DNA of 64,000 bases from Naumannella cuiyingiana (lineage in GTDB: Bacteria > Actinomycetota > Actinomycetes > Propionibacteriales > Propionibacteriaceae): positions 2,666,001 through 2,730,000 of the forward strand of contig NZ_JACBZS010000001.1 of assembly GCF_013408305.1 (NCBI RefSeq), in the 5' to 3' direction. Both the position numbers and the translations under genes were made by a program. A model generated the notes under the pieces. That model did not search any database. It worked only from the letters and a program-made list of their open reading frames with translations, and was not told the origin of the DNA. How positions within the stretch are numbered: position 1 is the first letter of the stretch; each line of letters starts with the position of its first letter. Positions 15,392-23,344 of this stretch are shown one piece after another.

Positions 15392-15409
15392 CATCGACGC
15401 CCGTCAATG
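15392..15409 (+). promoter_or_regulatory. ArsR operator candidate, arsR side
   Basis: CATCGACGCCCGTCAATG is an imperfect inverted repeat (CAT-GACG / CGTC-ATG). It lies 7 bases upstream of the -10-like TACCAT at 15417-15422 and 19 bases before the arsR start, an ideal repressor position. Confidence 0.65.
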
Positions 15410-15416
15410 TGTGGCG

Positions 15417-15422
15417 TACCAT
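15417..15422 (+). promoter_or_regulatory. Leaderless-type -10 box of arsR
   Basis: TACCAT lies 6 nt before ATG 15429. It supports this start over the in-frame GTG at 15411. Confidence 0.5.
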
Positions 15423-15428
15423 CGCGGG

Positions 15429-15818
15429 ATGCGCGAGCCCCCCGAACCGGTGATCACGCCAGCGAGGATCGACGGCTGCGCGACGTCGCTGGCCGAAGGT
15501 GCGCTCGACGAGCCATCGGCTCGGCGACTGGCCCGCGTGTTCAAGGCGCTCGGCGATCCGACCAGGGTGCGGCTCGTGTCGCTGATCGCCGCGGCCGAAA
15601 GCGCCGAGGCCTGCATCTGCGATCTGACCGGCCCGGTCGGCCTGAGTCAGCCGACGGTCTCCCACCACATGCGTGTGCTCGTCGAGGCCGGGTTGATGGC
15701 TCGCCAGCAGCGCGGGAGGTGGGCTTACTACCGACTCGTCGGGGAGACCTTCGAGGCCCTGTCCGCGGGCCTCGACCGCGCTTTCGAGCGGGGCCGCGAT
15801 CAGGCTGTCGATGCCTGA
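15429..15818 (+). CDS. arsR: ArsR-family repressor of the arsenic operon
   Basis: A 129-residue winged helix regulator: ALGDPTRVRLVSLIA, then ACICDLTGPVGLSQPTVSHHMRVLVEAGLM (recognition helix about residues 75-90) and RWAYYRL in the wing. Cysteines in ACICDL near residue 61 and another at about residue 15 (DGCATSL) could bind As(III), as in actinobacterial ArsR proteins. Divergent from arsM, with two operators between, it should derepress both directions when arsenite is present. It ends 4 bases from the convergent zwf stop. Confidence 0.92.
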   Translation: MREPPEPVITPARIDGCATSLAEGALDEPSARRLARVFKALGDPTRVRLVSLIAAAESAEACICDLTGPVGLSQPTVSHHMRVLVEAGLMARQQRGRWAYYRLVGETFEALSAGLDRAFERGRDQAVDA

Positions 15819-15822
15819 TAGC

Positions 15823-17250
15823 TCAGTCGACGCTCGCCCATTGGCGGGCTCGCGGCCACGACGCCGGTCCGTCGGAGCCGGCGGGGTAGGTCTCCAGCGG
15901 CGTCTCGTTCGCCTGCCAGGCCCGGCGTACCGGATCGATGATCCGCCAGCACTCCTCGGAGATGTCGCCGCGCACGGACAGCAGCGGGTCGCCGTCGAGC
16001 ATCCCGGCGAGGATCTGCCCGTAGGGCTCCATCGCGCCGGGGCCGAGCGCCGCCGACATCGTCGTCGCCTCGATGTCTCGCCAGTCGTCGGCGCCATTGG
16101 TGGTGATCTCCAGCGCCACTCGGTCGGGCCCGAGATCGAGCACGAGCTGGTTCGGGATCGCGACCTGGTCGGCGCCGAGGCCCTCCGGCAGATGCGCGAC
16201 CGGTCGGAACGTGATCATGATCTGGTGCCGGTCGGCGCCGAGAGCCTTCCCGCTGCGCAAGGTGACGGGTACGCCCGCCCAGTGCGCATTGCGTACCTCC
16301 ACGGTCAGCTCCGCCAGCGTCTCCGTCGCGTTGCCCGGATCCACGTCGGGCTCGTCCACGTAGTCCGGCACGTTCCGCTCGCCGATCCGACCCGCGGTGT
16401 AGCGCGCCCGCCGCGAGGCAGTCGCGGGCTCGTCGGCCCAGATCCGCGTCGCGCGCACGACGTGCGCCAGATGATCACGCAGCTCGGTGGCATCGATCCG
16501 GGCCGGCTCCTCCATCATCGTCACCGCCATCACCAGCAGTAGGTGGCTCTGGATCATGTCCACCAGCGCGCCCGCGGTGTCGTAGTAGCCCGCCCGGCCC
16601 TCCAGGGCGAGCGTCTCGTCGAAGATCACGTCGATCCGCTCGATGTTGTCGGCATTCCATACCGGCCGCCAGACCCTGTTGGCGAAGCGGAAGCCGAGCA
16701 CGTTCAACACGGTCGACGTGCCGAGGAAATGATCAACGCGGAAGACCCGTTCCTCGGCCACGAAGCCGTGCAGCAGCTCGTTGAACGCCTTCGCGCTTGC
16801 CCCATCGGTGCCGAAAGGCTTCTCCAGCCCGAGCCTGATCCCGGACGGCAGCCCGATCCTCGCCAGCAGCTCGCAGGCCCCCTGCGCGATCCGCGGCGGC
16901 ACCGCGAAATAGAGCACTGCCGGGCCGCCGATGGCGCCCAGCAGCCCCCGCAGGCTCTCCTCGTCGAGCAGGTCGACCGTCTGCCAGGCGGCCCGATCGG
17001 CCGTCTCGGCGGCAACCTCTCCCGGGCAGCCGGTGCTGGTCAGGGCCGAGCGGACGAGCTCGCGCCAGGCGCTCGTCTCCATCGGCTCGCGGTCGGCGCC
17101 GATGATCGTCACCTCGCGCTCCGGCTGGCCCGCCAGCAGCGTGCCGAGCCCGGGCAGCAGCAGGCGCGCGGTCAGATCGCCCGAGGCCCCGAGGATCACC
17201 AACGTGCTCGTCCGAGCGCCGGGTTCGTCCACTCCGCCACCTGCCGTCAT
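15823..17250 (-). CDS. zwf: Glucose-6-phosphate dehydrogenase (divergent paralogue)
   Basis: A 475-residue protein with the NADP-binding LVILGASGDLTARLLLPGL at residue 17 and the family blocks LEKPFGTD, FRVDHFLG, and DNIERIDVIFDE, so it belongs to the oxidative pentose phosphate family. In well-studied enzymes the active site reads DHYLGK, with a substrate-binding lysine; here it is DHFLGTSTV, with threonine in its place. It also stands alone, away from pgl, tal, tkt or opcA. ATG 17250 has GGAGGG upstream and is preferred to the GTG at 17274. It may be a second Zwf with changed activity; the main zwf would be elsewhere. Confidence 0.85.
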   Translation of the reverse strand: MTAGGGVDEPGARTSTLVILGASGDLTARLLLPGLGTLLAGQPEREVTIIGADREPMETSAWRELVRSALTSTGCPGEVAAETADRAAWQTVDLLDEESLRGLLGAIGGPAVLYFAVPPRIAQGACELLARIGLPSGIRLGLEKPFGTDGASAKAFNELLHGFVAEERVFRVDHFLGTSTVLNVLGFRFANRVWRPVWNADNIERIDVIFDETLALEGRAGYYDTAGALVDMIQSHLLLVMAVTMMEEPARIDATELRDHLAHVVRATRIWADEPATASRRARYTAGRIGERNVPDYVDEPDVDPGNATETLAELTVEVRNAHWAGVPVTLRSGKALGADRHQIMITFRPVAHLPEGLGADQVAIPNQLVLDLGPDRVALEITTNGADDWRDIEATTMSAALGPGAMEPYGQILAGMLDGDPLLSVRGDISEECWRIIDPVRRAWQANETPLETYPAGSDGPASWPRARQWASVD

Positions 17251-17386
17251 CTCGCCCTCCGATCGTCGAGCCACGGAACCAGCGGCAGCCTAGCGACGGC
17301 GTTCCGGTCGCGACCCGGTCGGGGCCCGGGTGGCGCGCGGCGAGGGGTAGCGTGGTGTTTCCGACCCCGAGCAGAAGGAGCAGGTC

Positions 17387-18070
17387 ATGGCCAAGATCCT
17401 GATCATCGTCACCAGCGCAGGGGAGTACGCCAAGGCCGGCTACCGGACCGGCCTGTGGCTCGGCGAGCTCAGCCACTTCACCGATGTCGTCGAGCAGGCC
17501 GGGCACGAGACCACCATCGCCAGCATCGCCGGGGGACGGGTGCCGATCGACCCCGAGAGTCTGGCCCACGACGTGCTCGCCGACGGCGGGACCGCCGAAC
17601 GCTATGCCGATCGCGAGTACATGGATCGGTTGGAAGACACCGTCGCGGTGAGCGAGGTCAGTGCCGACGACTACGACGCCATCTATCTCACCGGGGGTCA
17701 CGGGGTGATGTTCGACTTCGACGACGAATCGCTGGCGAAGTTGATCTCCGATTTCGATGCTCGCGGCAAGATCGTCTCCGCCGTCTGTCACGGGCCCGCG
17801 GGCCTGCTGCAGGCCAGAAGGGCCGATGGCGAATACGTGATCTCCGGTCGCGACGTGACCGGGTTCTCCTGGCCCGAGGAGGAGTCCGCCCAGCGAGCCG
17901 ATGTGGTGCCCTACCGGTTGGAGGACGAGCTTGCCGACCGAGGCGCTCGGTATTCCAAGGCCGACGATCAGTTCGTCGAGCACGTCGTCACCGACAAAAC
18001 GTTGATCACCGGGCAGAACCCGCAGAGCGCCCACGGCGTGGCCCGGGCCGTGGTCGACGCACTCGCGTGA
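17387..18070 (+). CDS. DJ-1/PfpI family protein (glutamine-amidotransferase-like)
   Basis: A 227-residue cytosolic protein of the DJ-1/PfpI superfamily. The nucleophilic elbow is SAVCHGPAGL with the cysteine at residue 134; the acid block is YLTGGHGVMFDFDDE near residue 107. Length and the C-terminal TGQNPQSAHGVA match the Hsp31-like group, members of which act as glyoxalase III, deglycase or stress chaperones. AAGGAG precedes ATG 17387. Its stop overlaps the GTG of the acylase gene (GTGA), so the two are co-translated, an unusual partnership. Confidence 0.88.
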   Translation: MAKILIIVTSAGEYAKAGYRTGLWLGELSHFTDVVEQAGHETTIASIAGGRVPIDPESLAHDVLADGGTAERYADREYMDRLEDTVAVSEVSADDYDAIYLTGGHGVMFDFDDESLAKLISDFDARGKIVSAVCHGPAGLLQARRADGEYVISGRDVTGFSWPEEESAQRADVVPYRLEDELADRGARYSKADDQFVEHVVTDKTLITGQNPQSAHGVARAVVDALA

Positions 18071-20223
18071 GTCGATCGGCGACCCGGACCGGCGGATCGC
18101 CGCGGATCGAGCGCGACCGCGCCGGTATCGCCACGGTGATCGCCGCCACCGAGGACGACGCCTGGTTCGGCATGGGGTACGCCGCGGCGCAGGATCGGCT
18201 GTGGCAGTTCGAGTACGACCGGCGCCGCGCCACCGGCCGCTGGTCGGAGGTGATCGGCGCCGCCGGCCTGCCGGGTGATCGCCTCGCGCGGCGGATCGAC
18301 CTCGCCGACGGGGCACGAGCCGATGTCGAGGCGATGGCGCCGGCCACCCGGCGCGCGTTCGAGCGCCACGCAGCAGGCGTGAACGCCGCCGCGGCCGAGG
18401 ACCTGCCGCCGGAGTACGCCGAGCGCGGCCTGGTGTTCGAGCCGTGGGAGCCATGGCAGGCCGTCGCCGCGTTCAAGATCAGGCACGTGCTGATGGGGGA
18501 CTGGCAGTTCAAGCTCACCCGCGGGATGTTGATCGCCGGGATCGGCGTGGAGGCCGCGGCCGCGCTCGACCCGCCGCTCCTGCCCGGCCTCGCGCTGACC
18601 GTGCCCCCGGGCGCGGTGCAGGGGCCGTTGGACGACGCAACGGCGGAGTTGATCATGGCATCGGGTCGCGAGGTGGCCGAGGCCGCCGAGCTCGGCTTCC
18701 TGGCCGAGGCCGGCGCGGGCTCCAATGTATGGGCGATCGGCGCCGAGCGTACCGCGTCTGGAAAGCCCTTGCTGGTCAACGATTCCCACCGCGCGGTGGA
18801 CGTGCCCAATGCCTACTGGCAGGTGCGCGTGAGCTGTCCGGAGTTCGACGTGGCGGGCGCGACCTTCCCGACGCTCCCGGGCTGGCCGCACTTCGGCGCC
18901 AACGGTCACCTGGCATGGGCGATCACCCACGGCTCGGCCGACAACCAGGATCTGTTCGTCGAGGAGTTCCGCGATGCGGGCGCCGAGTCGCGGGAGGCAG
19001 ACGGCTGGGCACCGGTGCAGAGCCGCACCGAGCGGATCGCCGTGCGCGGCGGCGCGGAGGAGTTGATCACCATCGCGCGCACGGCGCGCGGCCCGGTCGT
19101 GCACGGCGACCCGGCGAGTGGCCGGGCGCTGTCGCTGTCCTGGGTCGCCACCGACCGCGTGTGTCGGCAGTTCGACGTGTTGCGGACGATGATCGACTGC
19201 CGCAGCGTCGCGGAGCTGTTGGAGGTCCAGGCCGGCTGGGTGGACCCGGTGAACAACTTCGTCTGCGCGGATCAGCGCGACATCGGCTACCGGCTGCGCG
19301 GCGAGCTGCCGGAGCGGGCGCAGCCGGCGGGCATGTCCGCGCCGGTTCCGGCCCGGGCCGGCGGCTGGACGGGTCGCGTACCCGAGTCCGACCTGCCGCG
19401 GATGATCAATCCCGAGCCGGGCTGGCTGGCGAATGCCAACAACCTCGTCGTCGATGCGAACTCGGGGCCGTTGATCACCCGCTACGCGCCGTCGCCGTTC
19501 CGGATCGAGCGGATCGGCGAGCTGCTCGCCGCACGCGCGGACTGGACGGCGGAGGAGGCGCGGGCGATGCAGCTCGACACGGTCTCGACTGCCGCCCGGC
19601 GGTGGGCCGCGGAGTGCGCGCGGATCGGCCCGCTGGAAGGGGATGCCGAGCGCACGCGGGCCCTGCTCGCCGCCTGGAGCGGTGATCTTCGCGACGGTCG
19701 GCCCGCGGCGGCGTACGCCCGGTTCCGGCGCGCGCTGGCCGCGTCGCTGCTCGGCGAGGAGGCGGCCGGAGCCCTGCGGGGCGCGCCTGCCGATGGGGTC
19801 GCGGTGATCATGGTCCGGTTGGTGAATCGGGCGACATTGCGGCCCGCCGAGGTCGACCGCGAGGTGCTGGTGGGGGCGCTGGCAGCGGCCTGGCGTACCG
19901 ATCCGGACGACTGGACCGACCTGCACCGGCTGCGGCCGACGCACACCCTCGGCGCGAGCGCCGGGTTCGCCGACCCGCCGGAGGTGCCGCTGCCGGGGGA
20001 CGGCGACACCATCCGTGCCGCCGGTTATGCGCTGAACGCCGACGGGTTCGACGTCACCCTGACCACGGTCTATCGACAGGTGATCGACTTCGCCGACCCG
20101 GCGGCGTCCGGCTGGGTGATCCCCGGCGGGATCAGCGCCGACCCGACTGATCCCCACTACGCCGATCAGCTCGGGCCCTGGGCACGCGGCGAACTGCTGC
20201 CGATGCCCGTACCGGAATCCTGA
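18067..20223 (+). CDS. Penicillin acylase family Ntn-hydrolase
   Basis: A 718-residue precursor of the penicillin amidase family. The early region has FGMGYAAAQDRLWQFEYDRRRATGR. Autocatalytic cleavage would expose the nucleophile Ser219 in GAGSNVWAIG, followed by LLVNDSHRAVDVPNAYWQV and WAITHGSADNQDLF, both typical. These enzymes hydrolyse amide bonds of acylated amines such as penicillins, acyl-homoserine lactones or cyclic amides. No signal peptide is seen, so it is probably cytosolic, unlike many secreted relatives. The start GTG 18067 overlaps the previous stop; the frame is open far upstream only because it shadows zwf. Confidence 0.88.
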   Translation: MSRSATRTGGSPRIERDRAGIATVIAATEDDAWFGMGYAAAQDRLWQFEYDRRRATGRWSEVIGAAGLPGDRLARRIDLADGARADVEAMAPATRRAFERHAAGVNAAAAEDLPPEYAERGLVFEPWEPWQAVAAFKIRHVLMGDWQFKLTRGMLIAGIGVEAAAALDPPLLPGLALTVPPGAVQGPLDDATAELIMASGREVAEAAELGFLAEAGAGSNVWAIGAERTASGKPLLVNDSHRAVDVPNAYWQVRVSCPEFDVAGATFPTLPGWPHFGANGHLAWAITHGSADNQDLFVEEFRDAGAESREADGWAPVQSRTERIAVRGGAEELITIARTARGPVVHGDPASGRALSLSWVATDRVCRQFDVLRTMIDCRSVAELLEVQAGWVDPVNNFVCADQRDIGYRLRGELPERAQPAGMSAPVPARAGGWTGRVPESDLPRMINPEPGWLANANNLVVDANSGPLITRYAPSPFRIERIGELLAARADWTAEEARAMQLDTVSTAARRWAAECARIGPLEGDAERTRALLAAWSGDLRDGRPAAAYARFRRALAASLLGEEAAGALRGAPADGVAVIMVRLVNRATLRPAEVDREVLVGALAAAWRTDPDDWTDLHRLRPTHTLGASAGFADPPEVPLPGDGDTIRAAGYALNADGFDVTLTTVYRQVIDFADPAASGWVIPGGISADPTDPHYADQLGPWARGELLPMPVPES

Positions 20224-20228
20224 GTGCC

Positions 20229-20666
20229 CTACCCGGAGGCGCGAACGGCGCCGGTCGGCTCGTCGCGCGCGCCGTCGTACGCGGTCCGCGCGCGGTCGAT
20301 CTCGGGCATGTGCTGCTCGGCCCAGTGCTTGACGTGCCAGATCGGCTCCAGCAGCGAGTGCCCGAGCGGGGTCAGCTCGTAGTCCACCCGCGGCGGTACC
20401 GACGCGGTGACGGTGCGGCCGATCAGGCCGTCGCGCTCCAGGGCGCGCAGCGTCTGGGTCAGCATCTTCTGGCTCACCCCGGGAATCCGACGCGCCAGCT
20501 CGGAGTAGCGCAGGGGGCCACGATGGTCGCCGAGTGCGCAGATGACGAGGGTCACCCACTTGTCCGAGATCCGGGCGAGCAGTTGGCGCGACGGGCACTG
20601 GGCGAGATAGGCGTCATAAGCCGCCCTGGCTTCGGCCCGGCGCTGGTCCGCGGTCGTCGTCGCCAT
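20229..20666 (-). CDS. HxlR-family transcriptional regulator
   Basis: A 145-residue winged-helix regulator: CPSRQLLARISDKWVTLVICAL (residues 24-45), then LRYSELARRIPGVSQKMLTQTLRALERDGLI and VDYELTPLGHSL. The N-terminal cysteine is the residue that senses aldehydes or oxidants in HxlR/HypR/YodB proteins. AAGGAG precedes ATG 20666. It faces an NAD(P)H oxidoreductase gene, the standard arrangement for reactive-electrophile detoxification, so it probably represses that gene. Confidence 0.9.
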   Translation of the reverse strand: MATTTADQRRAEARAAYDAYLAQCPSRQLLARISDKWVTLVICALGDHRGPLRYSELARRIPGVSQKMLTQTLRALERDGLIGRTVTASVPPRVDYELTPLGHSLLEPIWHVKHWAEQHMPEIDRARTAYDGARDEPTGAVRASG

Positions 20667-20774
20667 CGCTCTCCTTCAGGTCACTCACGCACTCTCAGGT
20701 GCCTACTTCCCAGGGGAGAGTAGCTCTCGAATAGTGAGCCACACAAGAAGTTGGCGATCGAAAGGAGCACTCAC

Positions 20775-21683
20775 ATGTACGCACTCTCCGCAGTGGCCGG
20801 TAGCGCCGTTCCACAGCTTGCCGAGCCGCCCGACCCGACCCCGGGCGTCGGCGAGGTGGCGATTGACGTCACCGCCGCCGGCATCAACCCCGCCGATGCC
20901 CAGGTCCTGGGCGGCATGTTGCGCGACGCCTTCGGGCTGCCGAACGAGGTCGGCCTCGGCTGGGATGTCAGCGGGGTGATCAGTGTGATCGGCCCGGGCG
21001 TCCACGGTCTCTCGGCGGGCGATCGGGTCGTCGGCCTGCACGCCGATCTGAGCGCGCCCGCGCGGGCCCATGCCGATCGGGTCGTGCTCGCCGCCGATGC
21101 AGTGACCGCGCTCCCCGAGGGGCTCGATCCGGTCGGCGCGGCGAGCGTCCCGTTGAACGCGCTGACCGCCGCGCAGGCCCTCGACCTGTTGGGCCCGGCC
21201 GAGGGTCGCAGCCTGCTGGTGACGGGCGCGGCCGGCGGCGTCGGCGGCTACGCGATCGCCCTGGCGGCGGCCGCCGGTTGGCAGGTCAGCGGGCTCGCCC
21301 GCGAGAGCGACCGGGACTTCGTCGCCGGGATCACCCGCGGCGACGGTACGCCGGTGGAACTGGTCACGGAGCTGCGAGAGCACGGGTACGACGCCGTGCT
21401 CGATGCGGCGGGCCTCCAGGAGCGGGCCCTCCCGGCGGTCGCCGACGGGGGCGCTTTCGTGGGCGTCTTCCCGCCCGCGCCGGTGCCCGGCGAGCGGGGG
21501 ATCACTGTCGGGACGGTCAGCGTCTCGCCCGACGGTCCGCGCCTCGCCGACCTGTTGCGTCGCAGCGCCTCCGGTGAGCTCGCGGTGCGCGTGGCCGAGA
21601 CGTTCCCGCTCGCAGAGGCGGCCGCGGCGTACCAGCGGTTCGCCGAAGGCGGCCTTCGAGGACGCGTCCTGCTCGTCCCGTGA
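20775..21683 (+). CDS. NADP-dependent zinc-less alcohol dehydrogenase/quinone oxidoreductase
   Basis: A 302-residue MDR-family enzyme. The GroES-like half carries GEVAIDVTAAGINPADAQVLGG and GWDVSGVI; the Rossmann half has LLVTGAAGGVGGYAIALA near residue 140. Zinc-binding cysteines are absent, as in the quinone oxidoreductase branch. It probably reduces quinones or unsaturated carbonyls with NADPH. ATG 20775 follows GAAAGGAG and is preferred over the TTG at 20751. Divergent from the HxlR regulator, which likely controls it. Confidence 0.88.
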   Translation: MYALSAVAGSAVPQLAEPPDPTPGVGEVAIDVTAAGINPADAQVLGGMLRDAFGLPNEVGLGWDVSGVISVIGPGVHGLSAGDRVVGLHADLSAPARAHADRVVLAADAVTALPEGLDPVGAASVPLNALTAAQALDLLGPAEGRSLLVTGAAGGVGGYAIALAAAAGWQVSGLARESDRDFVAGITRGDGTPVELVTELREHGYDAVLDAAGLQERALPAVADGGAFVGVFPPAPVPGERGITVGTVSVSPDGPRLADLLRRSASGELAVRVAETFPLAEAAAAYQRFAEGGLRGRVLLVP

Positions 21684-21744
21684 GGCTGATCGGCAGCCGG
21701 CGCGATCAGGGCAGGCGCGACCAGGGAAGGGGCCCCGTCGCGCC

Positions 21745-21818
21745 ATTACCGACCACTCGTCGGGGTTTGGGCGGTGTCTGGGGGTGGGTGGCGGCCAGAA
21801 CTCGAGCGAGTGGTCGGT
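21745..21818. repeat. Dispersed GACCACTCG repeat with inverted partner
   Basis: ACCGACCACTCG (21748-21759) is mirrored perfectly by CGAGTGGTCGGT (21807-21818), with 47 bases between. The left half continues TCGGGGTTTGGG, which also appears in the 52-bp array near 63.7 kb (ATCGACCACTCGCCGGGGTT). The remainder of the 21684-21952 gap shows no gene. It could end transcription of the oxidoreductase gene or be a species-specific interspersed repeat. Confidence 0.65.
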
Positions 21819-21952
21819 TTCGGCGCGGTTCGTGTGCCCGAAGCCAGGCCGGCGCCCGGGTGGCGGGTCTGACCTCCGATCTCGACGCGGCTCGCTTCGC
21901 CGGCTCGATCAACGTCGGGGCGCCGGCACGGCCCGCGTGTGAGAATCCTGCC

Positions 21953-23299
21953 GTGACGACCTCGACGCGCCTGTCCAGAACCGAGCGGCTGGACCGGCTC
22001 CGGTTCAACCGCGCCCACGGGCAACTGCTCGGCCGCTCGGGCATCGGCTGGGCGCTGGACGCGATGGATGTCGGGTTGATCAGCTTCGTGATGGCGGCGC
22101 TCGCGCAGCAGTGGAAGCTCGACAACACCCAGCTCTCCCTGATCGGGTCGGTCGGCTTCATCGGGATGGCGGTCGGGGCCAGCCTCGGCGGGCTGCTCGC
22201 GGACCGGATCGGCCGCCGCCAGGTGTTCGCGCTCACGCTGTTGATCTACGGGGTGGCGACGGGCGCATCCGCCCTCGCCGGTTCGGTCGCGGTGCTGATG
22301 GTGCTCCGCTTCATCGTCGGGCTCGGGCTCGGCGCGGAGCTGCCGGTCGCCTCCACGCTGGTCAGCGAGTTCGCGCCGCGCCACATCCGCGGGCGGATGG
22401 TCGTCGCGCTCGAGGCGTTCTGGGCGGTCGGCTGGATCCTCGCGGCGCTGCTCGGCTACCTGCTGGTGCCGAGCAGCCCCGACGGCTGGCGTTGGGCCCT
22501 CGCCGTGGGCATCGTGCCGACCGTCTACGCGATCGTCGTGCGCCTCGGCCTGCCCGAGTCGGTGCGATTCCTCGAATCACGCGGCCGGTACGCCGAGGCC
22601 GAGCGCGCCGTGCGTACCTTCGAGGAACCAGCCGGGATCGCCCCGCCGGCCGCCTCCGACGAACCCGCGGACGACCCGGCACCGGCGGACAGCGGCAGCC
22701 GCTCGATCTGGTCCCGCGGGTTGCGCGGGCGTACCGGCGCCCTGTGGATCGTCTGGTTCTGCATCAACCTGTCCTACTACGGCGCGTTCATCTGGCTGCC
22801 GACCCTGTTGGTGCAGCGCGGCTTCGACCTGGTCCGCTCGTTCGAGTTCACCTTGATCATCACGCTGGCCCAGCTTCCCGGGTACGCCGCAGCCGCGTTC
22901 CTGATCGAAAAGATCGGCCGCCGGGCCACGCTGGCGATCTTCCTCGCCGGCTCGGCGCTCGCCGCCGCCGGCTTCGGGCTCGCCAACTCCCCGGAAACGA
23001 TCATCGCCGCGGGGTGCGCGCTGTCCTTCTTCAATCTCGGTGCCTGGGGTGCGCTGTATGCCATCGGTCCCGAGATCTACCCGACCCAGGTCCGCGGCAC
23101 CGCGACGGGCGCGGCCGCCGCCTTCGGCCGAATCGCCTCCATCGCCGCGCCGCTGATCGTCCCACCGCTGGTACTCATCGGCGGGCCGTTGCTCGTCTTC
23201 GGGGTCTTCGCCGCCGCCTTCGCGCTCGCCGCGCTGGTCACCTTCGCGCTGCCCGAGCGCCGCAACGCCCGGCTGGAGGAGGAAGCGCCGGCCGCCTAA
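21953..23299 (+). CDS. MFS transporter (sugar/aromatic-acid porter type)
   Basis: A 448-residue integral membrane protein with twelve hydrophobic segments split by a loop around residues 220-255. Signature blocks are DRIGRRQVFALTLLIYG after helix 2, LPVASTLVSEFAPRHIRGRMV before helix 5, and the second-half counterpart IGRRATLAIFL and YPTQVRGTATG. The pattern suits proton-coupled uptake of sugars or carboxylic/aromatic acids; the substrate cannot be read. GTG 21953 has GAGAAT 6 nt upstream, similar to leaderless promoters in this window. It has no obvious operon partner. Confidence 0.88.
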   Translation: MTTSTRLSRTERLDRLRFNRAHGQLLGRSGIGWALDAMDVGLISFVMAALAQQWKLDNTQLSLIGSVGFIGMAVGASLGGLLADRIGRRQVFALTLLIYGVATGASALAGSVAVLMVLRFIVGLGLGAELPVASTLVSEFAPRHIRGRMVVALEAFWAVGWILAALLGYLLVPSSPDGWRWALAVGIVPTVYAIVVRLGLPESVRFLESRGRYAEAERAVRTFEEPAGIAPPAASDEPADDPAPADSGSRSIWSRGLRGRTGALWIVWFCINLSYYGAFIWLPTLLVQRGFDLVRSFEFTLIITLAQLPGYAAAAFLIEKIGRRATLAIFLAGSALAAAGFGLANSPETIIAAGCALSFFNLGAWGALYAIGPEIYPTQVRGTATGAAAAFGRIASIAAPLIVPPLVLIGGPLLVFGVFAAAFALAALVTFALPERRNARLEEEAPAA

Positions 23300-23331
23300 C
23301 CCGGGGCCCGCGATTTCGCGGGTTCTGCCGC

Positions 23332-23337
23332 TAGGTT
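23332..23337 (+). promoter_or_regulatory. Leaderless-type -10 box of pepN
   Basis: TAGGTT lies 7 nt before ATG 23345 and no ribosome binding site intervenes. Confidence 0.55.
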
Positions 23338-23344
23338 GGGGCCC

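Noticed and set aside
16543-18066. 508 open codons in frame before the penicillin acylase gene
   Set aside because: They are the complement of zwf and run through pfpI in another frame; no acylase-family residues precede 18067, and the GTGA overlap gives a natural start.
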